DNA of 64,000 nucleotides from Rhizobium redzepovicii (lineage in GTDB: Bacteria > Pseudomonadota > Alphaproteobacteria > Rhizobiales > Rhizobiaceae). The position numbers were made by a program, and so were the translations under genes. Within the stretch, counting starts at the first letter, position 1; each line of letters starts with the position of its first letter. The stretch is from assembly GCF_019793435.1 (NCBI RefSeq), contig NZ_JAILYH010000017.1, positions 1 through 64,000 of the forward strand, in the 5' to 3' direction. Below the pieces are notes generated by a model. That model was not told the DNA's origin. It ran no database searches and was given only the letters and a program-made list of their open reading frames with translations. Positions 1-7,374 of the stretch are shown in pieces.

Positions 1-3000
1 TCGAAGCGGCGGGCGAGGGCGACGACACGGTGCAGACGGCGCAGGGGACGTTGAGCATCGCGGGCTACGCCAATGTCGAGCGGCTGACCTTCACCGGCAG
101 TGTCAACTTCGTCGGCACGGGCAATGCGTTGGACAACATCATCACCGGCGGGATCGCCAACGATACCCTGGACGGCGGCGCCGGCAATGACCAGCTGTTC
201 GGCGGCGCCGGCACCGACATCCTCATCGGCGGCGCAGGTAATGATGTGCTCCAGGGCGGCGACGGCAACGACAGCCTCACCGGCGGCGCGGGGGCAGATC
301 AATTGGATGGCGGCACGGGCAACGATACAGCAGCCTATACCGGCCAGGTCACCCTTAATCTGAAGACCGGCGTCCATACAGGCGATGCGGCCGGCGACAC
401 CTTCAGCGGCATCGAGATGCTCAGCGGCTCGTCCGCCAACGACACTTTCGTCGGCAACGGCACTACCATCACCTTCAACGGCGGCGCCGGCACCGACATC
501 GTCGATTATTCCACCTCGGCTGCGGCCGTCAACGTAACCCTTGGGGCCGCCGGGGTGACGACGGTTGCAACGGGCGGCGACGCTGAAGGCAACAGCCTCG
601 TCAACATCGAGCGAGTCGTAGGATCGTCCTTCGCCGACACCTTGGGCTCTTCCACGTCTGGACACACCCTCGTCGGCGGAGCGGGAGACGATATCTATCT
701 CGTCGACAACCAGGGCGTCACCATCGTCGAGGCCGCTGGCGAAGGTACGGACGAGATCCGTACCACGCTGACAACCTTTTCAATGGCGAACTACACCAAT
801 GTCGAGCGGGTGACCTTCACCGGCACCGGGGCAGTGAACCTGACCGGCGGCGCCGGCGATGACATCCTCATCGGAGGCGCGGCCAATGATATCCTGGACG
901 GCGCCGGCGGGAACGATACCCTGATCGGCAGCGGGGGCGCCGACCAGCTGATCGGCGGCACAGGGACGGATACCGCCAGCTATGCCAATGCGGCGGCTGC
1001 GATCACGCTTAATCTGAAGACCGGGGTCCACACCGGCGACGCCGCCGGCGACACCTTCACCGGCATCGAAGCATTCGAGGGCTCGAGCTTCGACGACACC
1101 TTCTTCAGCTCAGCTTCGGCAGATAATCTGAATGGCGCAGCAGGCACTGATACGATTGACTATTCGCTCTCCAGTGCTGCGGTAAACGTCGATCTGACGA
1201 CCAACATCGTTAGCGGTGGCGATGCGGCGGGGGACGTTCTCGCCAATTTCGAGCGGGTCATTGGCTCTTCCTTCGCCGACACCCTGGGCTCGTCGACATC
1301 AGGACACAGCCTCGTCGGAGGAACCGGAGATGATATCTATCTCGTCGGCAACCAAGGCGTGACGATTACGGAGGCTGCTGGAGAGGGTACGGACGAGATC
1401 CGCACTACGCTGGCAACCTATTCGATGGCGGCTTTCGCCAATGTCGAGCGGCTGACCTTTACCGGCACCGGCAACGCGACCCTGACCGGTAATAGCGGCA
1501 ATAACGTCATAACCGGTGGAACCGGCAATGATACGCTGAATGGCGGCGCCGGAGCCGATCAACTGATCGGCGGTGCGGGCACGGATACCGCCAGCTATGC
1601 CAATGCGGCGGCCGCAATCACTATCAATCTGAAGACTGGCGTCCACATTGGCGACGCCGCCGGAGACACCTTCAGCAGCATTGAGACGTTCGTCGGCTCT
1701 TCCTCCAAGGACACCTTCGTTGGCAACGGCACAGCCGTCACCTTCAACGGCGGTGTCGGCACCGACACCGTCAGCTATTCCTCTTCGGCTGCAGCGGTCA
1801 GCGTGATCCTTGGGGCTAGCGGAGTGACGGCCATCGCATCGGGCGGCGACGCGGAGGGCAACAGGCTCGTCAGCATCGAGCAGGTCATCGGTTCGGCCTT
1901 CGCAGACACGCTCGGCTCGACCGCCACGACCACCCAGACGCTGCAGGGCGGCGGCGGCAACGATACCTATGTTGTCAGCTCCCAGAACATCGTCATCACC
2001 GAATCGGCAGGCGGAGGCGACGACGAGATCCGCACCACTGCGACCTCCTACTCGATGGCGGCCTACGCCAATATCGAGCATCTCACCTTCACCGGCGCCG
2101 GCAACGCGACCCTGACCGGCAATGCCGGCGACAACGTCATAACAGGTGGAATAGGCAACGATACGCTGATCGGAGGTGCCGGAGCCGACCAGTTGATCGG
2201 CGGTGCGGGCGCGGATACCGCCAGCTATGCCAATGCGGCGGCGGCAATCACTCTCGATTTGAAGACCGGGGTCCATACAGGCGACGCCGCCGGCGACAGC
2301 TTCGACAGCATTGAAGCTTTCGTAGGGTCGAACTTCAACGACACCTTCTTCAGCTCAGCTTCGGCGGACAATCTGAATGGCGGAGCGGGCACTCTGGATA
2401 CGATCGATTATTCGCTCTCCAGCGATGCGGTAGATATCAACCTGACAACCAAGGTCGTCAGCGGTGGCTACGCGTCAGGTGACGTTCTGGCCAATTTCGA
2501 GCGGGTCGTTGGCTCCTCCTTCGCCGACACCCTGGCCTCTTCCACTTCGGGACACGCCCTCGTCGGAGCCGCGGGAGACGATATCTATCTCATCGACGCT
2601 CAGGGTGTGACGATCACGGAGGCTGCAGGAGAGGGGACGGACGAGATCCGCACCACACTGACAAGCTATTTGATGGCGAACGATGCCAACGTCGAGCGGC
2701 TGACTTTCACCGGCACCGGCAATGCAACACTGACCGGCAACACCGGCGACAACATCATCACCGGTGGAACCGGCAATGATACGCTGAATGGCGGCGGCGG
2801 AGCAGACCAGCTTCATGGGGGCAGCGGCGATGATACGCTCTTTAGCGGCACTGGCGATTTCCACCTCTATGGCGACGACGGCAGCGATACCTTGAACCTG
2901 ATATTGGGCCAAGGTTTTGCAGATGGTGGCAACGACGGCGACAGCTACCATGTGAACATGGCTCTTGCTGCGACGATCAAGGACACTGGTGTCGAAGGAA

Positions 3001-3218
3001 GTGACGCGGTGTATCTGGACAGGGTTCTATCCTTGGCGGATTTGGATAACCTGAGAGTGGGGGATGATCTCGTTCTTCAATCTCATGCCGACGCGACGCC
3101 CGGCACAGGCTATGAAAACGCCACGGTGATACTGCAAGACTGGTACGCCGGAGCAAACAGCATCGAGTTCTTCTACCTTGCGGATGGCACGCAGGTTTCG
3201 GGAACTCTGTTCAGCTAA
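1..3218 (+). CDS. RTX calcium-binding repeat protein, 5'-truncated by window edge
   Basis: This is the C-terminal 1072 residues of a secreted RTX (hemolysin-type calcium-binding) protein. The frame is open from base 3 (Glu-Ala-Ala-Gly-Glu-Gly), so the true start lies before the window; the GTG at 30 is only an internal codon. Blocks of the nonapeptide GGxGxD/N, for example GGAGNDQLFGGAGTD, form calcium-binding beta-rolls. They alternate with conserved stretches containing NVERLTFTG, LKTGVHTGDAAGD and FADTLGSSTSG. Five long repeats start near bases 3, 729, 1371, 2001 and 2619. The C-terminal segment (about 2860-3218) lacks the repeats and resembles the uncleaved secretion tail of type I exported proteins. 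No catalytic domain is visible in the part present. Neither a type I secretion ABC/MFP pair nor an enzyme partner lies downstream. Role (adhesion, biofilm, surface layer) is not determinable from this portion. Confidence 0.85.
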   Translation, partial: EAAGEGDDTVQTAQGTLSIAGYANVERLTFTGSVNFVGTGNALDNIITGGIANDTLDGGAGNDQLFGGAGTDILIGGAGNDVLQGGDGNDSLTGGAGADQLDGGTGNDTAAYTGQVTLNLKTGVHTGDAAGDTFSGIEMLSGSSANDTFVGNGTTITFNGGAGTDIVDYSTSAAAVNVTLGAAGVTTVATGGDAEGNSLVNIERVVGSSFADTLGSSTSGHTLVGGAGDDIYLVDNQGVTIVEAAGEGTDEIRTTLTTFSMANYTNVERVTFTGTGAVNLTGGAGDDILIGGAANDILDGAGGNDTLIGSGGADQLIGGTGTDTASYANAAAAITLNLKTGVHTGDAAGDTFTGIEAFEGSSFDDTFFSSASADNLNGAAGTDTIDYSLSSAAVNVDLTTNIVSGGDAAGDVLANFERVIGSSFADTLGSSTSGHSLVGGTGDDIYLVGNQGVTITEAAGEGTDEIRTTLATYSMAAFANVERLTFTGTGNATLTGNSGNNVITGGTGNDTLNGGAGADQLIGGAGTDTASYANAAAAITINLKTGVHIGDAAGDTFSSIETFVGSSSKDTFVGNGTAVTFNGGVGTDTVSYSSSAAAVSVILGASGVTAIASGGDAEGNRLVSIEQVIGSAFADTLGSTATTTQTLQGGGGNDTYVVSSQNIVITESAGGGDDEIRTTATSYSMAAYANIEHLTFTGAGNATLTGNAGDNVITGGIGNDTLIGGAGADQLIGGAGADTASYANAAAAITLDLKTGVHTGDAAGDSFDSIEAFVGSNFNDTFFSSASADNLNGGAGTLDTIDYSLSSDAVDINLTTKVVSGGYASGDVLANFERVVGSSFADTLASSTSGHALVGAAGDDIYLIDAQGVTITEAAGEGTDEIRTTLTSYLMANDANVERLTFTGTGNATLTGNTGDNIITGGTGNDTLNGGGGADQLHGGSGDDTLFSGTGDFHLYGDDGSDTLNLILGQGFADGGNDGDSYHVNMALAATIKDTGVEGSDAVYLDRVLSLADLDNLRVGDDLVLQSHADATPGTGYENATVILQDWYAGANSIEFFYLADGTQVSGTLFS
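3..2850 (+). repeat. Tandem protein-coding repeats of about 206-242 codons
   Basis: Five copies of a long unit begin at the motif E-(A/S)-A-G-(E/G)-G at bases 3, 729, 1371, 2001 and 2619. Spacings are 726, 642, 630 and 618 bases, all multiples of three. Each full unit contains a linker (NVERLTFTG), a GGxGxD cluster, an alanine-rich strand (TASYANAAAAIT) and a second segment ending in DDIYLV. Near-identical stretches between copies suggest recent duplication or gene conversion. Confidence 0.85.
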
Positions 3219-3230
3219 GTTTGGCCTGAG

Positions 3231-3263
3231 GCAACGCAGCCGCAGGAACAGCGGTTGCGTTGC
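3231..3263 (+). terminator. Hairpin after the RTX gene
   Basis: A 13-base stem (3231-3243 with 3251-3263, one G-T pair) encloses a 7-base loop, 12 bases after the RTX stop codon. No T-run follows, so it could be a Rho-assisted or RNA-stabilising hairpin rather than a full intrinsic terminator. Confidence 0.45.
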
Positions 3264-3299
3264 ACTCAAAGTAAACTTGAGGAGACATGAGGCGCCGTC

Positions 3300-3599
3300 A
3301 TGCCGCTCAACAGGCTGGTGATCTACGCCGGGAACGTCGAGGAAACGGCGCGGTTTTATGAGAAGCACTTCGGATTTAAGGCGACCAGCTTGCCCGGCGA
3401 TCGCATCGTTGAACTCGTCGCTCAGGACGGCGGCGCCAATATAATGCTTCATCAGGCCGCCAAAGGGCAGCGGGGCGGCCAATCCATCGTCAAGCTTGTA
3501 TTCGACGTGGACGCCAACCCCGCTCTCTGTCCTCCTCGGCTTTGGGCCGAGGATCCATGCCATTACCGCTGGTGGATGTGGTGTGGATGCTCGGCTTAA
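3300..3599 (+). pseudogene. Truncated VOC/glyoxalase-family gene
   Basis: The first 70 or so residues (MPLNRLVIYAGNVEETARFY, then a QDGGANIMLH segment and VKLVFDVD) match the N-terminal half of the vicinal-oxygen-chelate fold of glyoxalase/bleomycin-resistance-like proteins. Such proteins are usually 115-130 residues with a second beta-alpha-beta-beta-beta half ending in a metal-binding Glu. Here the family resemblance stops at about base 3515. The remaining 28 codons are translated from a palindromic intergenic element, and the stop codon lies inside its second hairpin. No remnant of the missing half is seen downstream. A GAGGAG ribosome site lies 15-20 bases upstream of the ATG, so it may still be translated as a useless fragment. 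Loss by insertion or deletion at the repeat is inferred. Confidence 0.7.
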
Positions 3600-3607
3600 G
3601 GCCGAGC
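3534..3607. repeat. Short palindromic intergenic element (RIME/RPE-like)
   Basis: Two hairpins, 3534-3552 (CCTCGGC/GCCGAGG) and 3589-3607 (GCTCGGC/GCCGAGC), face each other. They are flanked internally by ATCCATGCC and GGTGTGGAT, which match 7 of 9 bases as inverted copies, so the whole 74-base unit is an imperfect palindrome. Sequences of the type CTCGG...CCGAGGATCCA are familiar as short interspersed palindromes in Rhizobiales. It begins where the VOC gene loses homology. Confidence 0.7.
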
Positions 3608-3760
3608 ATAACGGAGGTGGGGCGAGGGAAGGGAGTTCTTTGCGGCGTAGACCACCAGGTCAGCAATCGCATTCGTCGAATTCACACCGCTGTTATCTCT
3701 TTGTCTCTATTCCGATATTTCAATGCCGACTTGTCTTCGGCTTTTCGCCGTGCGACAAGG

Positions 3761-3770
3761 TGATATATCA
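3761..3770. promoter_or_regulatory. Candidate GntR operator
   Basis: TGATATATCA is a perfect 10-base palindrome 21 bases before the ATG of the GntR-family gene at 3792. AT-rich palindromes of this size are typical operators for FCD-type GntR regulators, so autoregulation is plausible. Assignment rests on position and symmetry only. Confidence 0.4.
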
Positions 3771-3791
3771 GATCGGCAGCGGATTTTCAGC

Positions 3792-4406
3792 ATGCAGACC
3801 TCACAGAGCCATCTTGCCTATCTTGCGCTGGAACACCTGATCGTCACACTGGCGCTGAAGCCCGGGGCGCTCGTCACCGAAAAACAGCTGATCGATATGG
3901 CGGGCCATGGGCGGACGCCGGTGCGGGAGGCCATTCAGAAGCTCGCCTGGCAGGGGCTGATCTTGGTAAAGCCGCGCGTCGGGCTGCAGATTGCCGAGAT
4001 CGCGCCGGAGGATCATGGCAATGTCATGCAGGTGCGCCGTGAACTGGAGCCGATCGCGGCAAGCCTCGTTGCCGAGCATGCCACGGACGAACAGCGCGGG
4101 CGCCTCGGCGACTGCGCCCGGGCCATGGACAAATGCGCCGCCACGGGCGATCTCGCCGGCTTCTTTGCCGCCGACAAGACCTTCGACGAAATCCTCGAAG
4201 AGGTCTGCCCGAATGGTTTTATCACCGCGGCGCTCGGCCCGGTGCAGACGCATTCGCGTCGCCTCTGGTACTCCACCGCAAACCCGGAGCGAATGGATCG
4301 CGCCATCGCATTGCATGTCGCTGTCATCCAGGCCATCCACCGAGGCAAGCCGGATGCGGCGCGCGCCGCGATGGCGATGCTGATCGACTATCTCGCCCAG
4401 ACATAA
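3792..4406 (+). CDS. GntR-family (FCD domain) transcriptional regulator
   Basis: A 204-residue regulator. Residues about 5-65 form a GntR winged helix (ALKPGALVTEKQLIDMAG then RTPVREAIQKLAWQGL with the usual recognition helix), followed by an FCD ligand-binding domain of about 125 residues (VRRELEPIAASLVAEHA, and a late AIALHVAVIQAIHRGKPDAA helix with metal-ligand His). The ATG at 3792 was chosen over an upstream in-frame ATG at 3723 because domain homology starts there and a palindromic operator candidate (3761-3770) lies in the extension. It stands alone between the broken VOC gene and a convergent fpr, so its target is not evident; ligands of this class are usually organic acids. Confidence 0.85.
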   Translation: MQTSQSHLAYLALEHLIVTLALKPGALVTEKQLIDMAGHGRTPVREAIQKLAWQGLILVKPRVGLQIAEIAPEDHGNVMQVRRELEPIAASLVAEHATDEQRGRLGDCARAMDKCAATGDLAGFFAADKTFDEILEEVCPNGFITAALGPVQTHSRRLWYSTANPERMDRAIALHVAVIQAIHRGKPDAARAAMAMLIDYLAQT

Positions 4407-4407
4407 A

Positions 4408-4431
4408 AACGGCCCCGTTTCCGGAGCCGTT
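4408..4431. terminator. Bidirectional terminator between gntR and fpr
   Basis: A 10-base stem (4408-4417 with 4422-4431, one mismatch) with a TTTC loop lies just after the gntR stop and 25 bases beyond the stop of the convergent fpr gene. A-runs precede it on the plus strand, giving a T-tract for minus-strand transcripts. Confidence 0.6.
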
Positions 4432-4456
4432 GTCAGGTCTGATTGTCGGAAAAACC

Positions 4457-5269
4457 TCAGCCGACGAAAGCGCGCTCGATGACGAATTCGGCGGGCTTGC
4501 TGTTGGCGCCTTCGTTGAGGCCGGCCTTTTCGAGCAGTTCCTTGGTGTCCTTCAGCATGGCCGAGGAGCCGCAGATCATGCCGCGGTCGATCGCCGGGTC
4601 GAGCGGCGGTACGCCGAGATCGGTAAACAGCTTGCCCGACGAGATCAGGTCGGTGATGCGGCCGCGATATTCGAAATCCTCGCGCGTGACGGTCGCATAA
4701 TGGCGCAGCTTGTCGCCGACCACTTCCTTCAGCAGCTCGTCATTCTGGATCTCGTTGACGAGGTCGAAGCCGTATTGCAGCTCGGCGACATCGCGGGTGG
4801 TATGGGTGAGGATGACTTCCTCGAACTTCTCATAGGTCTCGGGATCGCGGATCAGGCTGGCGAAAGGCGCAACGCCCGTTCCCGTCGAGAACATGTAGAG
4901 ACGACGGCCTGGTGTCAGCGCATCGAGCACCAGCGTGCCGGTCGGCTTCTTGCGCATCAGCACCTGATCGCCCGGCTTGATCGCCTGCAGATGCGAGGTC
5001 AGCGGGCCATCCGGCACCTTGATCGAGAAGAATTCAAGCTCTTCGGCCCAGGCGGGGCTGGCGATCGAATAGGCGCGGAAGACCGGTTTGCCCTCGACCA
5101 TCAGGCCGATCATCGCGAATTCGCCGGAACGGAAACGGAAGCCCTGCGGCCGGGTCATCGTGAAGCGGAAGAGCCGGTCCGTATAGTGCGTGACATCGAG
5201 CACCGTCTCGGCATAGACGCCGGCGGGGATGGACAAGGCGAAGTCTTCGGTCTTTGCAGGCGCGTTCAT
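4457..5269 (-). CDS. fpr: Ferredoxin/flavodoxin-NADP+ reductase
   Basis: A 270-residue flavoprotein that transfers electrons between NADPH and ferredoxin or flavodoxin in the cytoplasm. The FAD-binding motif RAYSIAS (around residue 75), the NADP-binding GTGVAPF and the ICGSSAM segment are all present. The protein ends in ERAFVG, typical of bacterial Fpr, in which the last residues stack on the flavin. Start chosen at 5269 (MNAPAKTEDFAL); a longer frame to 5359 adds 30 unrelated residues. In proteobacteria Fpr supports oxidative-stress defence and iron-sulfur enzyme reduction. It is divergent from pcs across a 346-base gap. Confidence 0.9.
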   Translation of the reverse strand: MNAPAKTEDFALSIPAGVYAETVLDVTHYTDRLFRFTMTRPQGFRFRSGEFAMIGLMVEGKPVFRAYSIASPAWAEELEFFSIKVPDGPLTSHLQAIKPGDQVLMRKKPTGTLVLDALTPGRRLYMFSTGTGVAPFASLIRDPETYEKFEEVILTHTTRDVAELQYGFDLVNEIQNDELLKEVVGDKLRHYATVTREDFEYRGRITDLISSGKLFTDLGVPPLDPAIDRGMICGSSAMLKDTKELLEKAGLNEGANSKPAEFVIERAFVG

Positions 5270-5615
5270 TTCGGTAGCGGATCCCGTTTCGTCGGATGAA
5301 CAGTCGGATGCGAGCGAGATATTACAAATCGGGCCGGAATTAAAGGCATTCCATTCCACGCGACGCTTCTAAAGGGAAATATGCATGTCATCGTCAGGAT
5401 TCAATGGCTGGCGGGGAATGTCGTATTTCCCGCTGGCGAAGCCCGGCAAAGGATGCATATTAGAGCAGCACGCCGGAAACGGATGCCGGTTTTCGGCAAA
5501 AATGGTGCGACAACAAAGACCTACGGCGTCGAACCCGATTCAGCAACAGGGTTCGGCGATGGTGGCGAAAAAAAGATGCTTGCCGGGGCGAGCGCGATAG
5601 GGCGGTCGGGGGAAT
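5270..5615. other. Divergent fpr-pcs intergenic region
   Basis: 346 bases with no convincing gene. It must hold both promoters. A 7-base stem hairpin (5530-5536 with 5549-5555, CGAACCC/GGGTTCG) lies 60 bases before the pcs start. The stretch around 5470-5525 resembles the degenerate end of a rhizobial palindromic repeat (GACAACAAAGACC). No recognisable regulator box was seen. Confidence 0.5.
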
Positions 5616-6344
5616 ATGAAGATTTTCAACTACAAGCGTGTTCCTTATGCGGAGATGCGCGCCTTTTCCGTCCATATCCTGACGGCATCCGGCTCCTTCC
5701 TTGCCTTTCTCGGCGTCGTTGCCGCCGCCGAACACCGCTTCATCGACATGTTCTGGTGGCTGGGCCTCGCCCTTCTGGTTGACGGCATAGACGGGCCGAT
5801 CGCCCGCAAGGTGCGCGTCAAGGAAGTGCTGCCGAACTGGTCGGGCGATACGCTCGACAATATCATCGACTACGTCACCTATGTGCTTCTGCCGGCCTTC
5901 GCGCTTTATCAGAGCGGCATGATCGGCGAGCCCTGGTCCTTCGTCGCCGCCGGCATGATCGTCGTCTCCAGCGCCATCTACTATGCCGATATGGGCATGA
6001 AGACGGACGAGTATTTCTTCTCCGGCTTCCCTGTCGTCTGGAACATGATCGTCTTCACGCTGTTCGTCATCGATGCGAGCGCCACGACGGCGCTCACTGT
6101 TGTCATCGTCTCGGTGGTGCTGACCTTCCTGCCGATCAATTTCCTCCACCCGGTCCGGGTCAAAAGGCTGCGCCCGCTCAACCTCGGCGTCTTTTTCCTG
6201 TGGTCGGCGCTGGGGATTTTTTCGCTGCTGATGCATTTCGACACGCCCGAATGGGCGCTCATTCTCTTTATCGTGACCGGGGTCTATCTTTACGTCATCG
6301 GCGCGGTGCTGCAATTCTTCCCCGCCCTCGGACGAAAAGCTTAG
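5616..6344 (+). CDS. pcs: Phosphatidylcholine synthase (CDP-diacylglycerol:choline O-phosphatidyltransferase)
   Basis: Integral membrane enzyme of 242 residues that condenses choline with CDP-diacylglycerol to give phosphatidylcholine and CMP in one step, a pathway typical of host-associated bacteria such as rhizobia and brucellae. The Pcs form of the CDP-alcohol phosphotransferase motif, DG-x2-AR-x12-G-x3-D-x3-D, is complete at residues about 58-84 (DGPIARKV, then GDTLDNIID), with all catalytic Asp residues present. About seven hydrophobic segments follow the family pattern. A GGGGGA ribosome site sits just upstream. The quinone oxidoreductase starts 10 bases after its stop. Phosphatidylcholine is needed for symbiosis or virulence in relatives (family knowledge). 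Confidence 0.95.
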   Translation: MKIFNYKRVPYAEMRAFSVHILTASGSFLAFLGVVAAAEHRFIDMFWWLGLALLVDGIDGPIARKVRVKEVLPNWSGDTLDNIIDYVTYVLLPAFALYQSGMIGEPWSFVAAGMIVVSSAIYYADMGMKTDEYFFSGFPVVWNMIVFTLFVIDASATTALTVVIVSVVLTFLPINFLHPVRVKRLRPLNLGVFFLWSALGIFSLLMHFDTPEWALILFIVTGVYLYVIGAVLQFFPALGRKA

Positions 6345-6354
6345 GACAAGCCAG

Positions 6355-7335
6355 ATGACGAAAACGCAGGCGATTTCATTTTCGAGAACGGGCGGGCCGG
6401 AGGTCTTCGATTACGTCGAGCTCGATCTGCCGCCGCCCGCAGCCGGCGAGGTGCAGATCCGCCAGGCGGCGGTCGGCCTCAATTTCATCGATGTCTATTT
6501 CCGCAACGGCACCTATAAGGCGCCGCATTTGCCCTTTGTCACCGGCAAGGAGGGCGCCGGCACGGTGACGGCAGTCGGCCCCGGCGTTACCGATTTCAAT
6601 ATCGGCGACCGCGTCGCCTATGCCGGCGCCGACGGCGCCTATAGCGCCGAACGCAATATCGAGACGCGGCATCTGGTGCTTGTGCCTGACGGCATAGAAC
6701 TCGAAACGGCAGCGGCGATGATGCTGAAGGGCATGACCGCCGAATATCTCTTGAACCGCACCTTCAAGGTCGGCCCGCAGACGGTCCTACTGTTCCACGC
6801 CGCTGCCGGCGGCGTCGGCCTAATCGCCGGCCAATGGGCAAAGGCGCTCGGCGCCACCGTCATCGGCACGGCGGGCTCCGAAGACAAGATCGAGCTGGCG
6901 CTCGCCCATGGCTACGACCATGTGATCAACTACAAGAGCGAAGACTTCGTCGCCCGCGTGCGCGAAATCACCGGGGGCAAGGGCGTCGATGTCGTCTACG
7001 ATTCGATCGGCCGCGATACTTTTCCACAGTCGCTCGACTGCCTGAAGCCGCGCGGCCTTTTTGCCTCTTTCGGCCAATCCTCCGGGCCGATCGAGAACTT
7101 TACCCTGGCGATGCTGGCGCAGAAGGGCTCGCTGTTTGCGACGCGGCCGACGCTCTTCACCTACATCGCCGCCCGCCAGGAGCTGACCGACAGCGCCAAG
7201 GCGCTATTTGATGTTGTGCAAAGCAACAAAGTGCGTATCAATATCAATCAAACCTATCCCTTGCGTGAAGTTGGGCAGGCTCACGCGGATCTGGAAACAA
7301 GAAAAACAACAGGAACGACGCTGCTGATTCCATGA
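6355..7335 (+). CDS. qor: NADPH:quinone oxidoreductase, zinc-free MDR family
   Basis: A 326-residue medium-chain dehydrogenase/reductase of the zeta-crystallin/Qor type, predicted to reduce quinones with NADPH. GroES-like N-terminal domain (GLNFIDVYFRNGTY, residues about 43-56), then a Rossmann fold with the NADPH motif AAAGGVG near residue 150. It closes with a C-terminal segment LREVGQAHADLETRKTTGT characteristic of Qor. Zinc-binding Cys residues of alcohol dehydrogenases are absent. It is 10 bases after pcs, so co-transcription is likely although no biochemical link is obvious. Confidence 0.9.
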   Translation: MTKTQAISFSRTGGPEVFDYVELDLPPPAAGEVQIRQAAVGLNFIDVYFRNGTYKAPHLPFVTGKEGAGTVTAVGPGVTDFNIGDRVAYAGADGAYSAERNIETRHLVLVPDGIELETAAAMMLKGMTAEYLLNRTFKVGPQTVLLFHAAAGGVGLIAGQWAKALGATVIGTAGSEDKIELALAHGYDHVINYKSEDFVARVREITGGKGVDVVYDSIGRDTFPQSLDCLKPRGLFASFGQSSGPIENFTLAMLAQKGSLFATRPTLFTYIAARQELTDSAKALFDVVQSNKVRININQTYPLREVGQAHADLETRKTTGTTLLIP

Positions 7336-7374
7336 GATCCGAACGGACCGATCGGCAGAAGAAATGAGGGGAAC

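Noticed and set aside
1299..2276. A 325-residue minus-strand frame within the RTX gene
   Set aside because: It mirrors the tandem repeats of the sense gene and carries no independent protein features.
1..2850. CRISPR-like array in the RTX gene
   Set aside because: The repeats are in-frame, hundreds of bases long and protein coding, not short repeats with unique spacers.
3231..3263. Repeat unit or attachment site after the RTX gene
   Set aside because: The inverted repeat is a simple hairpin with no second copy in the window and no integrase nearby.
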